From contig CAZYZD010000023.1 in NCBI GenBank assembly GCA_964651755.1, positions 1 through 27,170 on the forward strand: 27,170 nt of DNA, written 5' to 3'. Position 1 is the first letter of the stretch. Each line of letters begins with the position of its first letter. Source of the stretch: QNZT01 sp964651755 (GTDB lineage: Bacteria; Campylobacterota; Campylobacteria; Campylobacterales; QNZT01). Below the pieces are notes generated by a model. The model worked only from the letters and a program-made list of their open reading frames with translations. It did not search any database and was not told the origin of the DNA. This document shows positions 14,767-22,999 of the stretch, one piece after another. Position numbers and translations under genes: made by a program.

Positions 14767-15801
14767 TTGAATAGAAAGTATTTTTTGCTTGGACTTTTTC
14801 TTTTTGTTCTATATTGGGTTTGGTATTTGTATCGACCTTTTTGGATGCCTCTTTTTATCGCTTCTTTGCTGGCAATGGCGACCAGTAATCTAAATATTAT
14901 TTTAGATAAATACTTTAAACACCAGTTGACCAAATCTATTGTGTTGACATTGATTTTGGGATTGCTTTTTTTCGCACCTATAGTATATGCGTTAAATTCT
15001 CTTTCTGTAATTATGCAGCATTTTGATGCTTCTATTATTAATAAAATGGTTAATGTAAAAAACCACCTGGAAATTCCTGATCTTTTAGGTGCGGTGAAGC
15101 CTCAGATACAGCAGTTTCTAGACAGTATTGATGCTCAGGAAATTACTAAAAGTATTGTTAAATATATGACTATTATTCTTAAAAACAGTGCTGGTTTTTT
15201 AAAAGATATGGTAATGATTTTGATATTTTACTTTTTTGCCAACTATTATGGTAAAAGTCTTGTTAGTTTTTTAAAAGGTATTTTGCCCTTTGACGAAAAC
15301 AGTGCTTTTTTTCAGGAGATATCCAATGTCATGAATATTGTTTTTTATTCAACATTGGCAACTGCTATTTTTGAAGGGGCACTTTTTGCAATTATTACTG
15401 CTTTGTATGGGTATGATGCGCTACTTTTTGGTATTTTGTATGGTTTCGCTTCTTTAATTCCTATTGTTGGAGGGGCATTAATGTGGGTTCCACTTAGTCT
15501 ATATCAGTTTTCTCTGGGAGATGTAACAGGAGCCTGGATTATTGCTCTTTATTCAATTGTGGTTATTTCTATAGTAGCAGATACATTTATCAAACCAATT
15601 ATCATCAGTGAGATTAATCATCTTTTGATTGAAACACCATCCAAAATAAATCCATTAGTTATTTTCTTTTCTATTATTGCAGGGTTGACGACGTTTGGAT
15701 TCTGGGGGGTAATTATAGGTCCTGCAATTACAACTTTTTTTATCTCATTGGTGAAAATATATAAAGTTTTGCTGGATGAGGAGAAGTATCTATCACGGTA
15801 G
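14767..15801 (+). CDS. AI-2E family transporter/permease
   Basis: A 344-residue inner membrane protein with about seven to eight hydrophobic segments and the AI-2E family (PF01594, formerly UPF0118) layout: two helices at the N terminus, a periplasmic stretch (about 90-135), then the conserved C-terminal block with LPFDENSAFFQEISNVMNIVFYSTL, YGYDALLFGILYGFASLIPIVGGALMWVPL and a final GFWGVIIGPA. Members include Na+/H+ antiporters and exporters of the AI-2 signal; the role here is open. The start is TTG at 14767 with AAAGGT upstream. It ends in a hairpin terminator and overlaps the opposing phzF-like gene by 9 bases. Confidence 0.9.
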   Translation: MNRKYFLLGLFLFVLYWVWYLYRPFWMPLFIASLLAMATSNLNIILDKYFKHQLTKSIVLTLILGLLFFAPIVYALNSLSVIMQHFDASIINKMVNVKNHLEIPDLLGAVKPQIQQFLDSIDAQEITKSIVKYMTIILKNSAGFLKDMVMILIFYFFANYYGKSLVSFLKGILPFDENSAFFQEISNVMNIVFYSTLATAIFEGALFAIITALYGYDALLFGILYGFASLIPIVGGALMWVPLSLYQFSLGDVTGAWIIALYSIVVISIVADTFIKPIIISEINHLLIETPSKINPLVIFFSIIAGLTTFGFWGVIIGPAITTFFISLVKIYKVLLDEEKYLSR

Positions 15802-15817
15802 ATAGATTTCTCCTTTT
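15780..15817 (+). terminator. Intrinsic terminator inside overlapping stop codons
   Basis: GGAGAA (15780-15785) pairs with TTCTCC (15808-15813) and ATCTATC (15788-15794) with GATAGAT (15801-15807), a 13-bp stem with a 2-base bulge and a 6-base loop, followed by TTTT. It ends the panB-ruvB-permease run. Both the permease stop (15799-15801) and the opposing phzF-like stop (15793-15795) lie in or at the loop, so the hairpin is made of coding sequence of both genes. Confidence 0.7.
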
Positions 15818-16584
15818 GAAAAAAGAACAGCTTTTCCTTTAATAGCGACTTTTTGGTCATTATCTATAAGTGCGCAGTGGATTTTACTTCCTCTTTCTGA
15901 AAGCTGGAAAGAGGAAAGATCTTTTTTATCGAGTATATGTGCCCAAAGAGGTGCTAGTGACGTACATGCTGAACCTGTAATATAATCTTCATTGATTCCA
16001 AGTTTTGGAGCAAAAAAGCGATAGACAAAATCTTCGTTATCACCTTTTGCTGTGATGCAGATGCCTCTCAAATCAAGGCTTTTCAAACTATCAAATCTTG
16101 GCTTGATGTTGCGTATTGTTTCCTCTTTTTCATACAGGAGGATATAGTCTAATCCTTTGTAGACTTGAATAGGCTCCTCTCCTATAGTAGCATTGAAAAG
16201 TGTTACGTATTCGATATCTTTTACAGGCATAAGAGCATCGATAATAAGTGTATAAGAATCATCCTCTTTTGTTACCTGGAGATCTCCGCCTTTAGAACGA
16301 AAGGTGATAGTCTCTGTCTCTGTTTCAATATAATTAAAGAGAATAAAAGCAGAGGCAAGTGTAGCATGACCACAGAGCTCAACTTCTTTTTTAGGTGAAA
16401 ACCAGCGAATATGATAGTCATCATCTTTTTTAACGAAAAAAGCCGTTTCAGATACATTATATTCTGCTGCAATACTTTGCATCAGCTCGTCTTCCAGCCA
16501 TTCATCCAGAGGACAAACTCTTGCAGGATTGCCCTTAAAAACTTCATCCGCAAATGCATCTACATGATATACTTGAAGTGTCAC
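15793..16584 (-). CDS. PhzF family isomerase/epimerase-like protein
   Basis: A 263-residue protein of the PhzF family, two similar halves each built on a diaminopimelate-epimerase-like fold. N-terminal YHVDAFADEVFKGNPARV, SETAFF with the catalytic Glu46, the EVELCGHATLASA block, and the second-half GINEDYITGSACTSLAPLWA are diagnostic. PhzF itself works in phenazine synthesis, but most members, like this one standing outside any phenazine operon, have no known substrate. The start is GTG at 16584 with AAAGGA 6 bases upstream. Confidence 0.94.
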   Translation of the reverse strand: MTLQVYHVDAFADEVFKGNPARVCPLDEWLEDELMQSIAAEYNVSETAFFVKKDDDYHIRWFSPKKEVELCGHATLASAFILFNYIETETETITFRSKGGDLQVTKEDDSYTLIIDALMPVKDIEYVTLFNATIGEEPIQVYKGLDYILLYEKEETIRNIKPRFDSLKSLDLRGICITAKGDNEDFVYRFFAPKLGINEDYITGSACTSLAPLWAHILDKKDLSSFQLSERGSKIHCALIDNDQKVAIKGKAVLFSKGEIYLP

Positions 16585-16607
16585 AGTTTTCCTTTATAGT
16601 TAAATAT

Positions 16608-17042
16608 CTAGTGAATATTCCAAAAAAAATGGATCCAATCATGTGCTTCATGCACTTTATAGTCTGGTATGTACGATGCACTTTTTTTGTAGAAGAGAAC
16701 TCCTGATTTAAAATCGCTTTGTGGAAAGCGTTTTTTTAGAATTGCTATTACTTCTTGCATCGTATCTCCGCTATCAACAATATCATCTACAACTAATACA
16801 TTTGTATTAGCCGGAATTTCCGGTATATTGAACAGCTGAATATGATCAAGCTTCATTTTATCATTATAATGAATTGAATTTAATGTAAAGAGCGATCTTA
16901 TATTTAATTTTTCAGATAAAAAATGCCCAAAAGTAACACCACCTCGTGCAATAGCCACAATAATATCCGGTTTATAGGAACCTAAAATAGTATGAAAACG
17001 ATCTATGTCTTTGGTAAAATCGTCATATTGGTAATAAAACAT
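16608..17042 (-). CDS. Purine-type phosphoribosyltransferase
   Basis: A 144-residue type I phosphoribosyltransferase. The PRPP-binding motif VLVVDDIVDSGDT is at residues 82-94, IVAIARGGVTFG (28-39) forms the pyrophosphate loop region, and WIHFFW near 136-141 resembles the C-terminal WI..PW of xanthine-guanine transferases (Gpt). It probably salvages a purine base to its nucleotide in the cytoplasm; the exact base cannot be fixed from sequence. The ATG at 17042 lacks a clear ribosome site, and its promoter must share the 63-base gap with the divergent rhodanese gene. Stops 23 bases before the phzF-like gene, likely one transcript. Confidence 0.9.
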   Translation of the reverse strand: MFYYQYDDFTKDIDRFHTILGSYKPDIIVAIARGGVTFGHFLSEKLNIRSLFTLNSIHYNDKMKLDHIQLFNIPEIPANTNVLVVDDIVDSGDTMQEVIAILKKRFPQSDFKSGVLFYKKSASYIPDYKVHEAHDWIHFFWNIH

Positions 17043-17105
17043 ATTGCTATTCTATAATTTTTATGCTAATATCCTGATTTAAAACTTAGATATATAGGGA
17101 AATAT

Positions 17106-17489
17106 ATGGAATATACCAAAGAAGAACTTGAAAAAATGCTTCAAAACCAGGAAATGAGTTCAGCTGAATTGCAAGCACTTTTAAAGGCAAGAGAAGAGGG
17201 TAAAATCGATTTTGTATTAATGGATGTAAGAGAAGTGTTTGAATTTACAGATAGAAGTATTAAAGGAGCAGATATTTTATTGCCTACTTCTCAGATGAAT
17301 GCTAAATTTAATATTTTTGAAGAGTTAAAAGATCAGCCGGTAGTACTTTATTGCAGAACCGGTAGTAGAACAGGGCAGGTGATGTATGCTCTCAGGAATA
17401 TGGGATTTAACAATATAGTGCACCTGAGTCCTGGGATTATGGGGTATTTTGGTGAAACAGAACAAAATGCTCCGATACCTAATGCGTAA
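17106..17489 (+). CDS. Single-domain rhodanese-like protein
   Basis: A 127-residue cytoplasmic rhodanese-fold protein. A short N-terminal helix (TKEELEKMLQNQ) precedes the domain; VLMDVREVFEF at 37-47 is the conserved CH2 region and the active loop CRTGSRT starts at Cys83, the residue that carries the persulfide. GFNNIVHLSPGIMGYF closes the fold. Such proteins move sulfane sulfur, for instance in tRNA thiolation or sulfide handling; no partner sits next to it. AGGGA lies 6 bases before the ATG. Its last 11 bases overlap the opposing alr gene. Confidence 0.92.
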   Translation: MEYTKEELEKMLQNQEMSSAELQALLKAREEGKIDFVLMDVREVFEFTDRSIKGADILLPTSQMNAKFNIFEELKDQPVVLYCRTGSRTGQVMYALRNMGFNNIVHLSPGIMGYFGETEQNAPIPNA

Positions 17490-18501
17490 TTATTCTGGGA
17501 ATTTCAGGGTTTAGTTTTACCAGAATATCATAAGAGATAGTCTGAAAATAGTTTGCTATCTCTTTTGCATTGCCAATTAAGCATATCTCCTCTTTTGATC
17601 CCTCCACCGCAAGAGAATCCATAGATATCTTACCAAGTACCTGTTTGCCTGATAATATAAATTTGCCCTTACCGTTAAAACGTAAAAAACCGTCACCATA
17701 GCCTATATCATATGTAGAAACAGTCATGTCATAAGGTGCAGTAAAAGTACCACCGTATCCTATCCGCTCACCTTTTGAAACGTGGATTGTTGCTATTTTT
17801 TCCGCATAGAGTTTTAAAACAGGTTGTAAATCAAATTTACCGAAAACCGGAGGAAGTTCATGGTATCCGTATGCTGCGATTCCACACCTTGCAAAGGAAT
17901 CTTCAAATTTTGATAAACGTAACGTTGCTGCACTGTTGGCAGAGTGAAAGAGGGGGCGGCGTAGATTGTGTTTTTTACATAGCAATGCTATTTGATTTTT
18001 AATTTTTTTCCAATTTTGTATTTGCCAGAAGAGTTCACTTCCCATTTCATCCGCACTGCGAAAATGTGTTAAAACACCTTCCAGGGAAAGATTTTTTTGT
18101 TTTATGAGAACGAAAGCTTTGTCTATTTCCCTGGAGCAAATACCATTACGGTGCATACCTGTATCGATTTTCAATTCAATTTTGGCAGTATCCGGGATAG
18201 TTTGTAACTGTGCGATACTATTTACTACAAGTGAATAATTTTTTTCGATAATATGAGGTGTTCTGGGATTTAGGATAACAATTTTTTTAAAGAATGTTTT
18301 AATTGCTTCTGCTTCTTTGTATGTCCGGACAATAGCAGTTTCAAGACCAAATTCATGTGAAAGTTTTGCCATGGGCATAAGCCCGTGACCGTAAGCATTG
18401 TCTTTTAATACAATGGCAAGTTTATCTTTGCCTCCCAACTTTTCTGACAAAAGTGTCAAGTTATGAAAGAAAGCGCTTTTACTAAGTTCTATGCGTGCCA
18501 A
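17479..18501 (-). CDS. alr: Alanine racemase
   Basis: A 340-residue PLP enzyme that interconverts L- and D-alanine for peptidoglycan. The PLP lysine is Lys33 in AIVLKDNAYGHG, the second catalytic base is Tyr249 in ERIGYGGTF, and KIDTGMHRNG, HSANSAAT and GKISMDS are family blocks. Slightly short (usual 350-370). The start is TTG at 18501, exactly after the TAA of the upstream 77-residue gene (TAATTG); MARIELSKSAFFHN is the normal N terminus, so the TTG is supported and translation is probably coupled. Confidence 0.96.
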   Translation of the reverse strand: MARIELSKSAFFHNLTLLSEKLGGKDKLAIVLKDNAYGHGLMPMAKLSHEFGLETAIVRTYKEAEAIKTFFKKIVILNPRTPHIIEKNYSLVVNSIAQLQTIPDTAKIELKIDTGMHRNGICSREIDKAFVLIKQKNLSLEGVLTHFRSADEMGSELFWQIQNWKKIKNQIALLCKKHNLRRPLFHSANSAATLRLSKFEDSFARCGIAAYGYHELPPVFGKFDLQPVLKLYAEKIATIHVSKGERIGYGGTFTAPYDMTVSTYDIGYGDGFLRFNGKGKFILSGKQVLGKISMDSLAVEGSKEEICLIGNAKEIANYFQTISYDILVKLNPEIPRIITH

Positions 18502-18735
18502 TTAACCGACTTTAATATCTCTGGCTTCTATCAAGAGACCACGGAGTTTTCGCGCCTGATAGTCGAGTTTGAAAAAAAGATCATAAACCTCTTTCGCATC
18601 CATTTTTGGTGCATTTTCAAAGTCAAATAAGCCGTTCTCTTTTTTGGGAATTTTTTGATCGAAAAGGTCATAAAATTCATTTCGACAAGCCTCATATTTT
18701 TTCATCTCTTTACGTACATCTTCAACAGGTGTCAT
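18502..18735 (-). CDS. Small conserved-looking hypothetical protein
   Basis: A 77-residue acidic/basic helical protein with no signal peptide or membrane segment; it begins MTPVEDVRKEMKKYEACRNE and is probably a helical hairpin or coiled coil. GAGGAGA is placed 6 bases before the ATG, it lies 18 bases after the SulP gene and its stop touches the alr start, so it is a genuine, translated member of a SulP-small protein-alr operon. I do not recognise a family and give no function. Confidence 0.8.
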   Translation of the reverse strand: MTPVEDVRKEMKKYEACRNEFYDLFDQKIPKKENGLFDFENAPKMDAKEVYDLFFKLDYQARKLRGLLIEARDIKVG

Positions 18736-18753
18736 ATCTTCTCCTCTATAATT

Positions 18754-20334
18754 TTATAAGTTTGCTGCAACTTTATAATTTGGATCATCTTCTGCATAAG
18801 TACAGTAGGGACCAGCCTCTTTCAGCAGATTTTTACAATCTTTACTCAAATGTCTGAGTAAAAGTTCTTTTCCCTCTTTTTTATATTTTTTGGTAATAGC
18901 ATCAATGGCTTCTACTCCGGAAATATCCATAACTCTGGTATTTTTAAAATCGATTACAACACGTTTTGGATCATTTTCAACATCAAATTGTTCATTAAAC
19001 GAAGTAACAGAACCAAAAAAGAGGGGTCCTTCAAGTTCATATACTTTAGTTCCATTCTCTTCTATTTTTGTTCTTGCATATATTTTAGCATGTTGCCAGG
19101 CAAAAACAAGGGCAGAAATAATAATACCTGCAATAACAGCAATAGCCAGGTCAAAAAGTACAGTAATGATTGTTACCATGATTAAAACAAAAGCATCTGC
19201 ACGGGGCATATATTTGATACGGCTTACAGAACTGAATTCAAAGGTACCGATACTGACCATAAACATAATACCTACAAGCACTGCAACAGGGATAATCCCT
19301 ATTAAACCGCTTAAACTGACAACAAATAAAATAAGTAAAACAGCAGCAGTAAAAGAGGATAGTCTTCCCAGACCTCCGGAACTGAAGTTAATAATACTTT
19401 GTCCAATCATAGCACATCCTCCCATACCGCCAAAACATCCGCTGGCGATATTTCCGCATCCCTGGGCGATACATTCTTTATTTCCACTACCTCTTGTGCC
19501 GCTCATCTCGTCGAGTACAGAGAGTGTCAGAAGAGACTCAATCAAACCGACCAATCCAACCAATATACCGTAAGGAATGATGATTTTCAGACTCTCCCAG
19601 TTTAAAAGAGAGACATCCGGCATAATGAAATGAGGGAAAGAACCTTTTATATCTGCCAGATCAGAAACAGTTTTTGTTTCAATACCCAGAAAATAGACGA
19701 GAGCAGTCAAAGAGATAATTGCTACCAAACCTGCAGGAACTGCTTTTGTAAATTTGGGAAGAAAATACATAATTGCCATTGTAACTATAACTAAAATATA
19801 CATCCAGTAATTTTCTTGTAACGAGTGAATCAATACTTCCTTAATTGAACCTAGATTTTCATAATTACTGGGTCTAAAGAACTTCAGTTGTGCCAGGGCA
19901 ATAACAATTGCCAGACCATTTACAAAACCAAACATTGCAGGCTGAGGAACAAGACGGATAAATTTTCCCAGCTTCAGCACTCCGACAAGTATTTGAAAAA
20001 TACCAGCAAAAATTGTAGTCATAAAAATATAATGTAAAGTTACAATAGAGAGTTCTTCGCGTGAAAGATTTGGATACATTTGTGAAACTGCAACTCCAAG
20101 CCCTACAAATACGACTGCAACCGCACCTGTTGCGCCGCTAATCATACCTGGCTTACCACCGATAATTGAAGTGATCAGACCGATAATAAAAGCTGCATAA
20201 AGTCCTACAAGCGGACTGACACCAGCGATAAAACTAAAAGCGATTGCTTCTGGAACCAGTGCAACGGCAACAACCATACCGGATAGAAGATCGTTTTTTA
20301 TGTTTTGCGCTGTATAATTTCTAAGATTAATCAA
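18754..20334 (-). CDS. SulP family anion transporter with STAS domain
   Basis: A 526-residue inner membrane carrier. About eleven to twelve hydrophobic helices fill residues 10-410, starting with the family stretch SGMVVAVALVPEAIAFSFIAGV and including the SulP blocks GVSPLVGLYAAFI, FVNGLAIVIALAQL and GNIASGCFGGMGGCAMIGQS. A cytoplasmic STAS domain covers about 425-515 (FKNTRVMDISGVEAID). SulP proteins carry sulfate, bicarbonate or other anions; in an autotroph bicarbonate is possible, but the substrate is not visible. The start is TTG at 20334 with AGGGG about 7 bases upstream. First gene of a run with the small protein and alr. Confidence 0.94.
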   Translation of the reverse strand: MINLRNYTAQNIKNDLLSGMVVAVALVPEAIAFSFIAGVSPLVGLYAAFIIGLITSIIGGKPGMISGATGAVAVVFVGLGVAVSQMYPNLSREELSIVTLHYIFMTTIFAGIFQILVGVLKLGKFIRLVPQPAMFGFVNGLAIVIALAQLKFFRPSNYENLGSIKEVLIHSLQENYWMYILVIVTMAIMYFLPKFTKAVPAGLVAIISLTALVYFLGIETKTVSDLADIKGSFPHFIMPDVSLLNWESLKIIIPYGILVGLVGLIESLLTLSVLDEMSGTRGSGNKECIAQGCGNIASGCFGGMGGCAMIGQSIINFSSGGLGRLSSFTAAVLLILFVVSLSGLIGIIPVAVLVGIMFMVSIGTFEFSSVSRIKYMPRADAFVLIMVTIITVLFDLAIAVIAGIIISALVFAWQHAKIYARTKIEENGTKVYELEGPLFFGSVTSFNEQFDVENDPKRVVIDFKNTRVMDISGVEAIDAITKKYKKEGKELLLRHLSKDCKNLLKEAGPYCTYAEDDPNYKVAANL

Positions 20335-20420
20335 AAAAACCCCTATATTGAAAAGTGCGCGATTATACTAAAAATAGTATTTAAAAAAAATTAAAGGGGA
20401 ATCAGAAGGCTGGCAGGTTC

Positions 20421-21497
20421 ATGAACAGACTCGAAATACTTTATGGTGATGAAGTAAAAAAGATCGCTTTTACAGTGCGAAAAGTAAGTCTGCATGGAGA
20501 TAAAATTATTCTCAAAGGACCAAGGCACAGTGGCAAGACCTATCTTATTTTAGATTTGCTATCTTCTCTTAAAAAAGAGAGTTTTTTATATATTGACTTT
20601 GCAGATATTCGTATTGATGCTTCTATTGCAGTAAATTTGGATGTGTTTTTAAAAAAACATCCTCAAATAGAACTTTTAGTTCTGGAAAATCTTGATTTTG
20701 CATTTCCTCTTCCTTCTGTAAAAAAGATGATTATTACAACAAGTCAGAAAGATTTTCATCTCAGTGGTTTTGAAGAGATATATCTTTATCCGCTTGATTT
20801 TGAAGAATTTATTGCTTTTCACAAGAGAATAAGTGATGCAGAGTCACTTTTCGGACAGTTTGCCAATATTGGTACATTTCCGCAAATACTTGATACCTCC
20901 AGGTTTGCGTATGTTCAGACATTTCAGCAATTGCTTTCAAGCTATTATAATACACCTGTAGAACTTGAGATATTGAAAACATATGCTTTGCGCCAGAGCA
21001 CTTTGGTTTCTACTTTTGCGATGTTTAATCTTGTGAAAAAGCATCATAAAATTTCAAAAGATAAATTTTATCTCTATACGCAAAAATTGCAAAATGAAGA
21101 GGTAATTTTTATGGTGGAGAAGTTTGGACAAAAAAGCACCCAAAAAAAATTATATATGATTGACTTTGCCATGAGAGGTGTTTTAAGTTTTGAAAAAGAT
21201 TTTATTCGGCGATTTGAAAATATGATATTTCTTGAACTCTATAAGAGAGGTTATAAAATATATTATCATGAACTTTTTGAATTTTATTTACCGCAAACAG
21301 ATACAGTGATTTTTTCTGCCCCTTTTCTTGTGGAAAATATTATTATTAGAAAACTTGAGAAATCGGTGCAGGAATTATTGAAATTAGGTGTAAAAAGTGT
21401 TCAGATACTTACAATGGGTACACAAAAAAGTTTTTCACAAAATGGCATACAGTATGAAATGATGCCATTTTGGAATTGGGCATTGCAGTTAGCGTAA
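20421..21497 (+). CDS. AAA_14/DUF4143-type ATPase
   Basis: A 358-residue protein. Walker A GPRHSGKT at residues 33-40, a Walker B-like LLVLENLD near 83-90, then the mixed alpha/beta region YLYPLDFEEFIAF typical of the AAA_14 group, and a C-terminal DUF4143-like part (FENMIFLELYKRGYKIYYHE). Proteins of this class are common in Campylobacterota and many other bacteria and archaea, often in several copies; their task is not known. The ribosome site is weak. The gene is alone on its strand and its end overlaps the LVIVD lipoprotein gene by 9 bases. Confidence 0.85.
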   Translation: MNRLEILYGDEVKKIAFTVRKVSLHGDKIILKGPRHSGKTYLILDLLSSLKKESFLYIDFADIRIDASIAVNLDVFLKKHPQIELLVLENLDFAFPLPSVKKMIITTSQKDFHLSGFEEIYLYPLDFEEFIAFHKRISDAESLFGQFANIGTFPQILDTSRFAYVQTFQQLLSSYYNTPVELEILKTYALRQSTLVSTFAMFNLVKKHHKISKDKFYLYTQKLQNEEVIFMVEKFGQKSTQKKLYMIDFAMRGVLSFEKDFIRRFENMIFLELYKRGYKIYYHELFEFYLPQTDTVIFSAPFLVENIIIRKLEKSVQELLKLGVKSVQILTMGTQKSFSQNGIQYEMMPFWNWALQLA

Positions 21498-22343
21498 GTG
21501 GTCAAGAAAAAGATTAAGGTTGAAAACTTTAATACCTAAATCACCATTGGCAACAAAAAGAAGTCCAGAAGTTTTATTTATCGAAACACCCAATGTTTTT
21601 CCTTCCATCGGAAAAGTACCTGTTTTGTGGATATGCTCAGGATCTCCCAGATCTAAAAGTGCAATGCCGTCAGCGCCGGTTGCAGCAAGACCTTTGGTAC
21701 CCTGATCTACCAGTACAAGAGCATAGACAGCTGTTTCCTGAAATTTACTAATCATTTGTTTATTGGATGGATTGCTAATATCATATATTGTCATTCCAGA
21801 TTTTTCATTTGGGACATACTCATATATACCATTATGTGAAACAGGATTTGTCTGAATAGAATCTTTAGTCAATATTTTTACTTTACGAGGTGCGTGAATA
21901 TCCTGAATATCATATACATTGATAAAACCTTCTCTATTTTGAACATAAAGAGTAGTTTGATCTTCAGAAAGTGAAACTTTGCTGGCATTGATACCGGTTA
22001 TAGTTGTAATTACGTTATGTTCAATTTTATCTTTATATCCGATTTGAATTACTTCTACTCCTTTGTCTCCTTCTGCAATAAAAAGTGCATTGTCAGAAGA
22101 GGTCACATCTTCAGCCGGAGCAGTGGTTTCAAATGTACCGGCGTAAAGATTTTTATTTTCCTTTTGCAGAGACTCTGCAGATGTACCGGATGAAGTATTT
22201 TGTAGTGATGTAGTACCTTCGGTTTGAAGATTTTTATTTGTGTTGCTTTCGCCACTCGAAGTACTTCCTCCACAGGCACCAAGTATGAGAACCAATAGTG
22301 CAGACAATGAAATTTTTTGCAGATTTTTTGTATATATTTTCAT
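21489..22343 (-). CDS. LVIVD-repeat lipoprotein
   Basis: A 284-residue lipoprotein: basic MKIYTKNLQK, hydrophobic core and lipobox LGAC with Cys24, then a Ser/Thr/Gly/Asn-rich linker (about 25-75). The rest holds repeats of about 40 residues of the LVIVD type (GVEVIQIG, FINVYDIQD, GMTIYDISNP, GIALLDLGDP, GIKVFNLNLF), which form a beta propeller. At five to six blades it may be complete or lack one. Probably anchored in the periplasm or on the outer membrane, role unknown. AAAGGA before the ATG. The gap 22344-22462 to the divergent rnhB shows AAAGGAATA twice and no clear promoter. Confidence 0.87.
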   Translation of the reverse strand: MKIYTKNLQKISLSALLVLILGACGGSTSSGESNTNKNLQTEGTTSLQNTSSGTSAESLQKENKNLYAGTFETTAPAEDVTSSDNALFIAEGDKGVEVIQIGYKDKIEHNVITTITGINASKVSLSEDQTTLYVQNREGFINVYDIQDIHAPRKVKILTKDSIQTNPVSHNGIYEYVPNEKSGMTIYDISNPSNKQMISKFQETAVYALVLVDQGTKGLAATGADGIALLDLGDPEHIHKTGTFPMEGKTLGVSINKTSGLLFVANGDLGIKVFNLNLFLDHLR

Positions 22344-22462
22344 AATATTCCTTTATTAATATTGCTATTCCTTTGATATATGGATCGGATTAAAAGATTT
22401 TTTAATGAACAATCAAGTAGGGTTTGGAAGGATAAAGTTTAATATGGGAAAAAAGGAAACAG

Positions 22463-22999
22463 ATGTTATGTGGTATTGATGAAGCTGGAAGAGGTTGCCT
22501 GGCAGGACCTTTGGTTGTTGCAGGAGTGATTTTACAGAGTGAAATTGAAGGGCTGGATGATTCTAAAAAGCTGACAGAACGAAAACGAGAAGTGCTTTTT
22601 GAAAAAATAGTACAAAATAGTTTATATGAAATAGTTTTTACAGATAATAAAACGATTGATAAAATTGGTCTCTCTAAAGCAATTTCAGACTCTATAGAAA
22701 AAATTTTGGAAAAGTTACAACCCTCTATAGCGATTATGGATGGTAATACGAATTTTGGTATTTTAGGAGTTCAGGCAGTTGTCAAAGCAGACAGTAAAGT
22801 TCCTGAAGTAAGTGCCGCTAGTATTCTTGCAAAAGTAAGTCGTGACAGGTATATGGTAGAGATGGATAGTTCTTATCCAGTATATGGTTTTCAACAGCAT
22901 AAAGGGTATGGTACAAAAAAACATATTGAACAAATTCGTACGTATGGAAGATCTGAACTACACAGGGTGTCATTTTTTATAAAAGGGTTAGATGATTAA
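22463..22999 (+). CDS. rnhB: Ribonuclease HII
   Basis: A 178-residue nuclease that cuts RNA in RNA/DNA hybrids and removes misincorporated ribonucleotides. GIDEAGRGCLAGPLVVAG at the N terminus carries two of the catalytic acids, AIMDGN and the block SKVPEVSAASILAKVSRDR the others; YGFQQHKGYGT follows. It is a compact form, starting straight at the active site. AAAAAAGGAAACAG precedes the ATG. An 11-codon frame beginning at 22444 overlaps the start but is probably chance. Its end overlaps the opposing membrane gene by 12 bases. Confidence 0.97.
   Translation: MLCGIDEAGRGCLAGPLVVAGVILQSEIEGLDDSKKLTERKREVLFEKIVQNSLYEIVFTDNKTIDKIGLSKAISDSIEKILEKLQPSIAIMDGNTNFGILGVQAVVKADSKVPEVSAASILAKVSRDRYMVEMDSSYPVYGFQQHKGYGTKKHIEQIRTYGRSELHRVSFFIKGLDD

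Noticed and set aside
17495..17535. TATTCTGG/CCAGAATA pairing downstream of the rhodanese gene
   Set aside because: The loop is over 20 bases, there is no following T tract, and it lies inside the alr coding sequence.
18890..19573. Open frame of 227 codons on the plus strand
   Set aside because: It is wholly antisense to the SulP gene, whose protein has clear family motifs; the antisense product is low-complexity and has no ribosome site.
22444..22479. Eleven-codon frame overlapping the rnhB start, possible leader peptide
   Set aside because: Short, with no regulatory codon pattern or hairpin; rnhB has its own good ribosome site.
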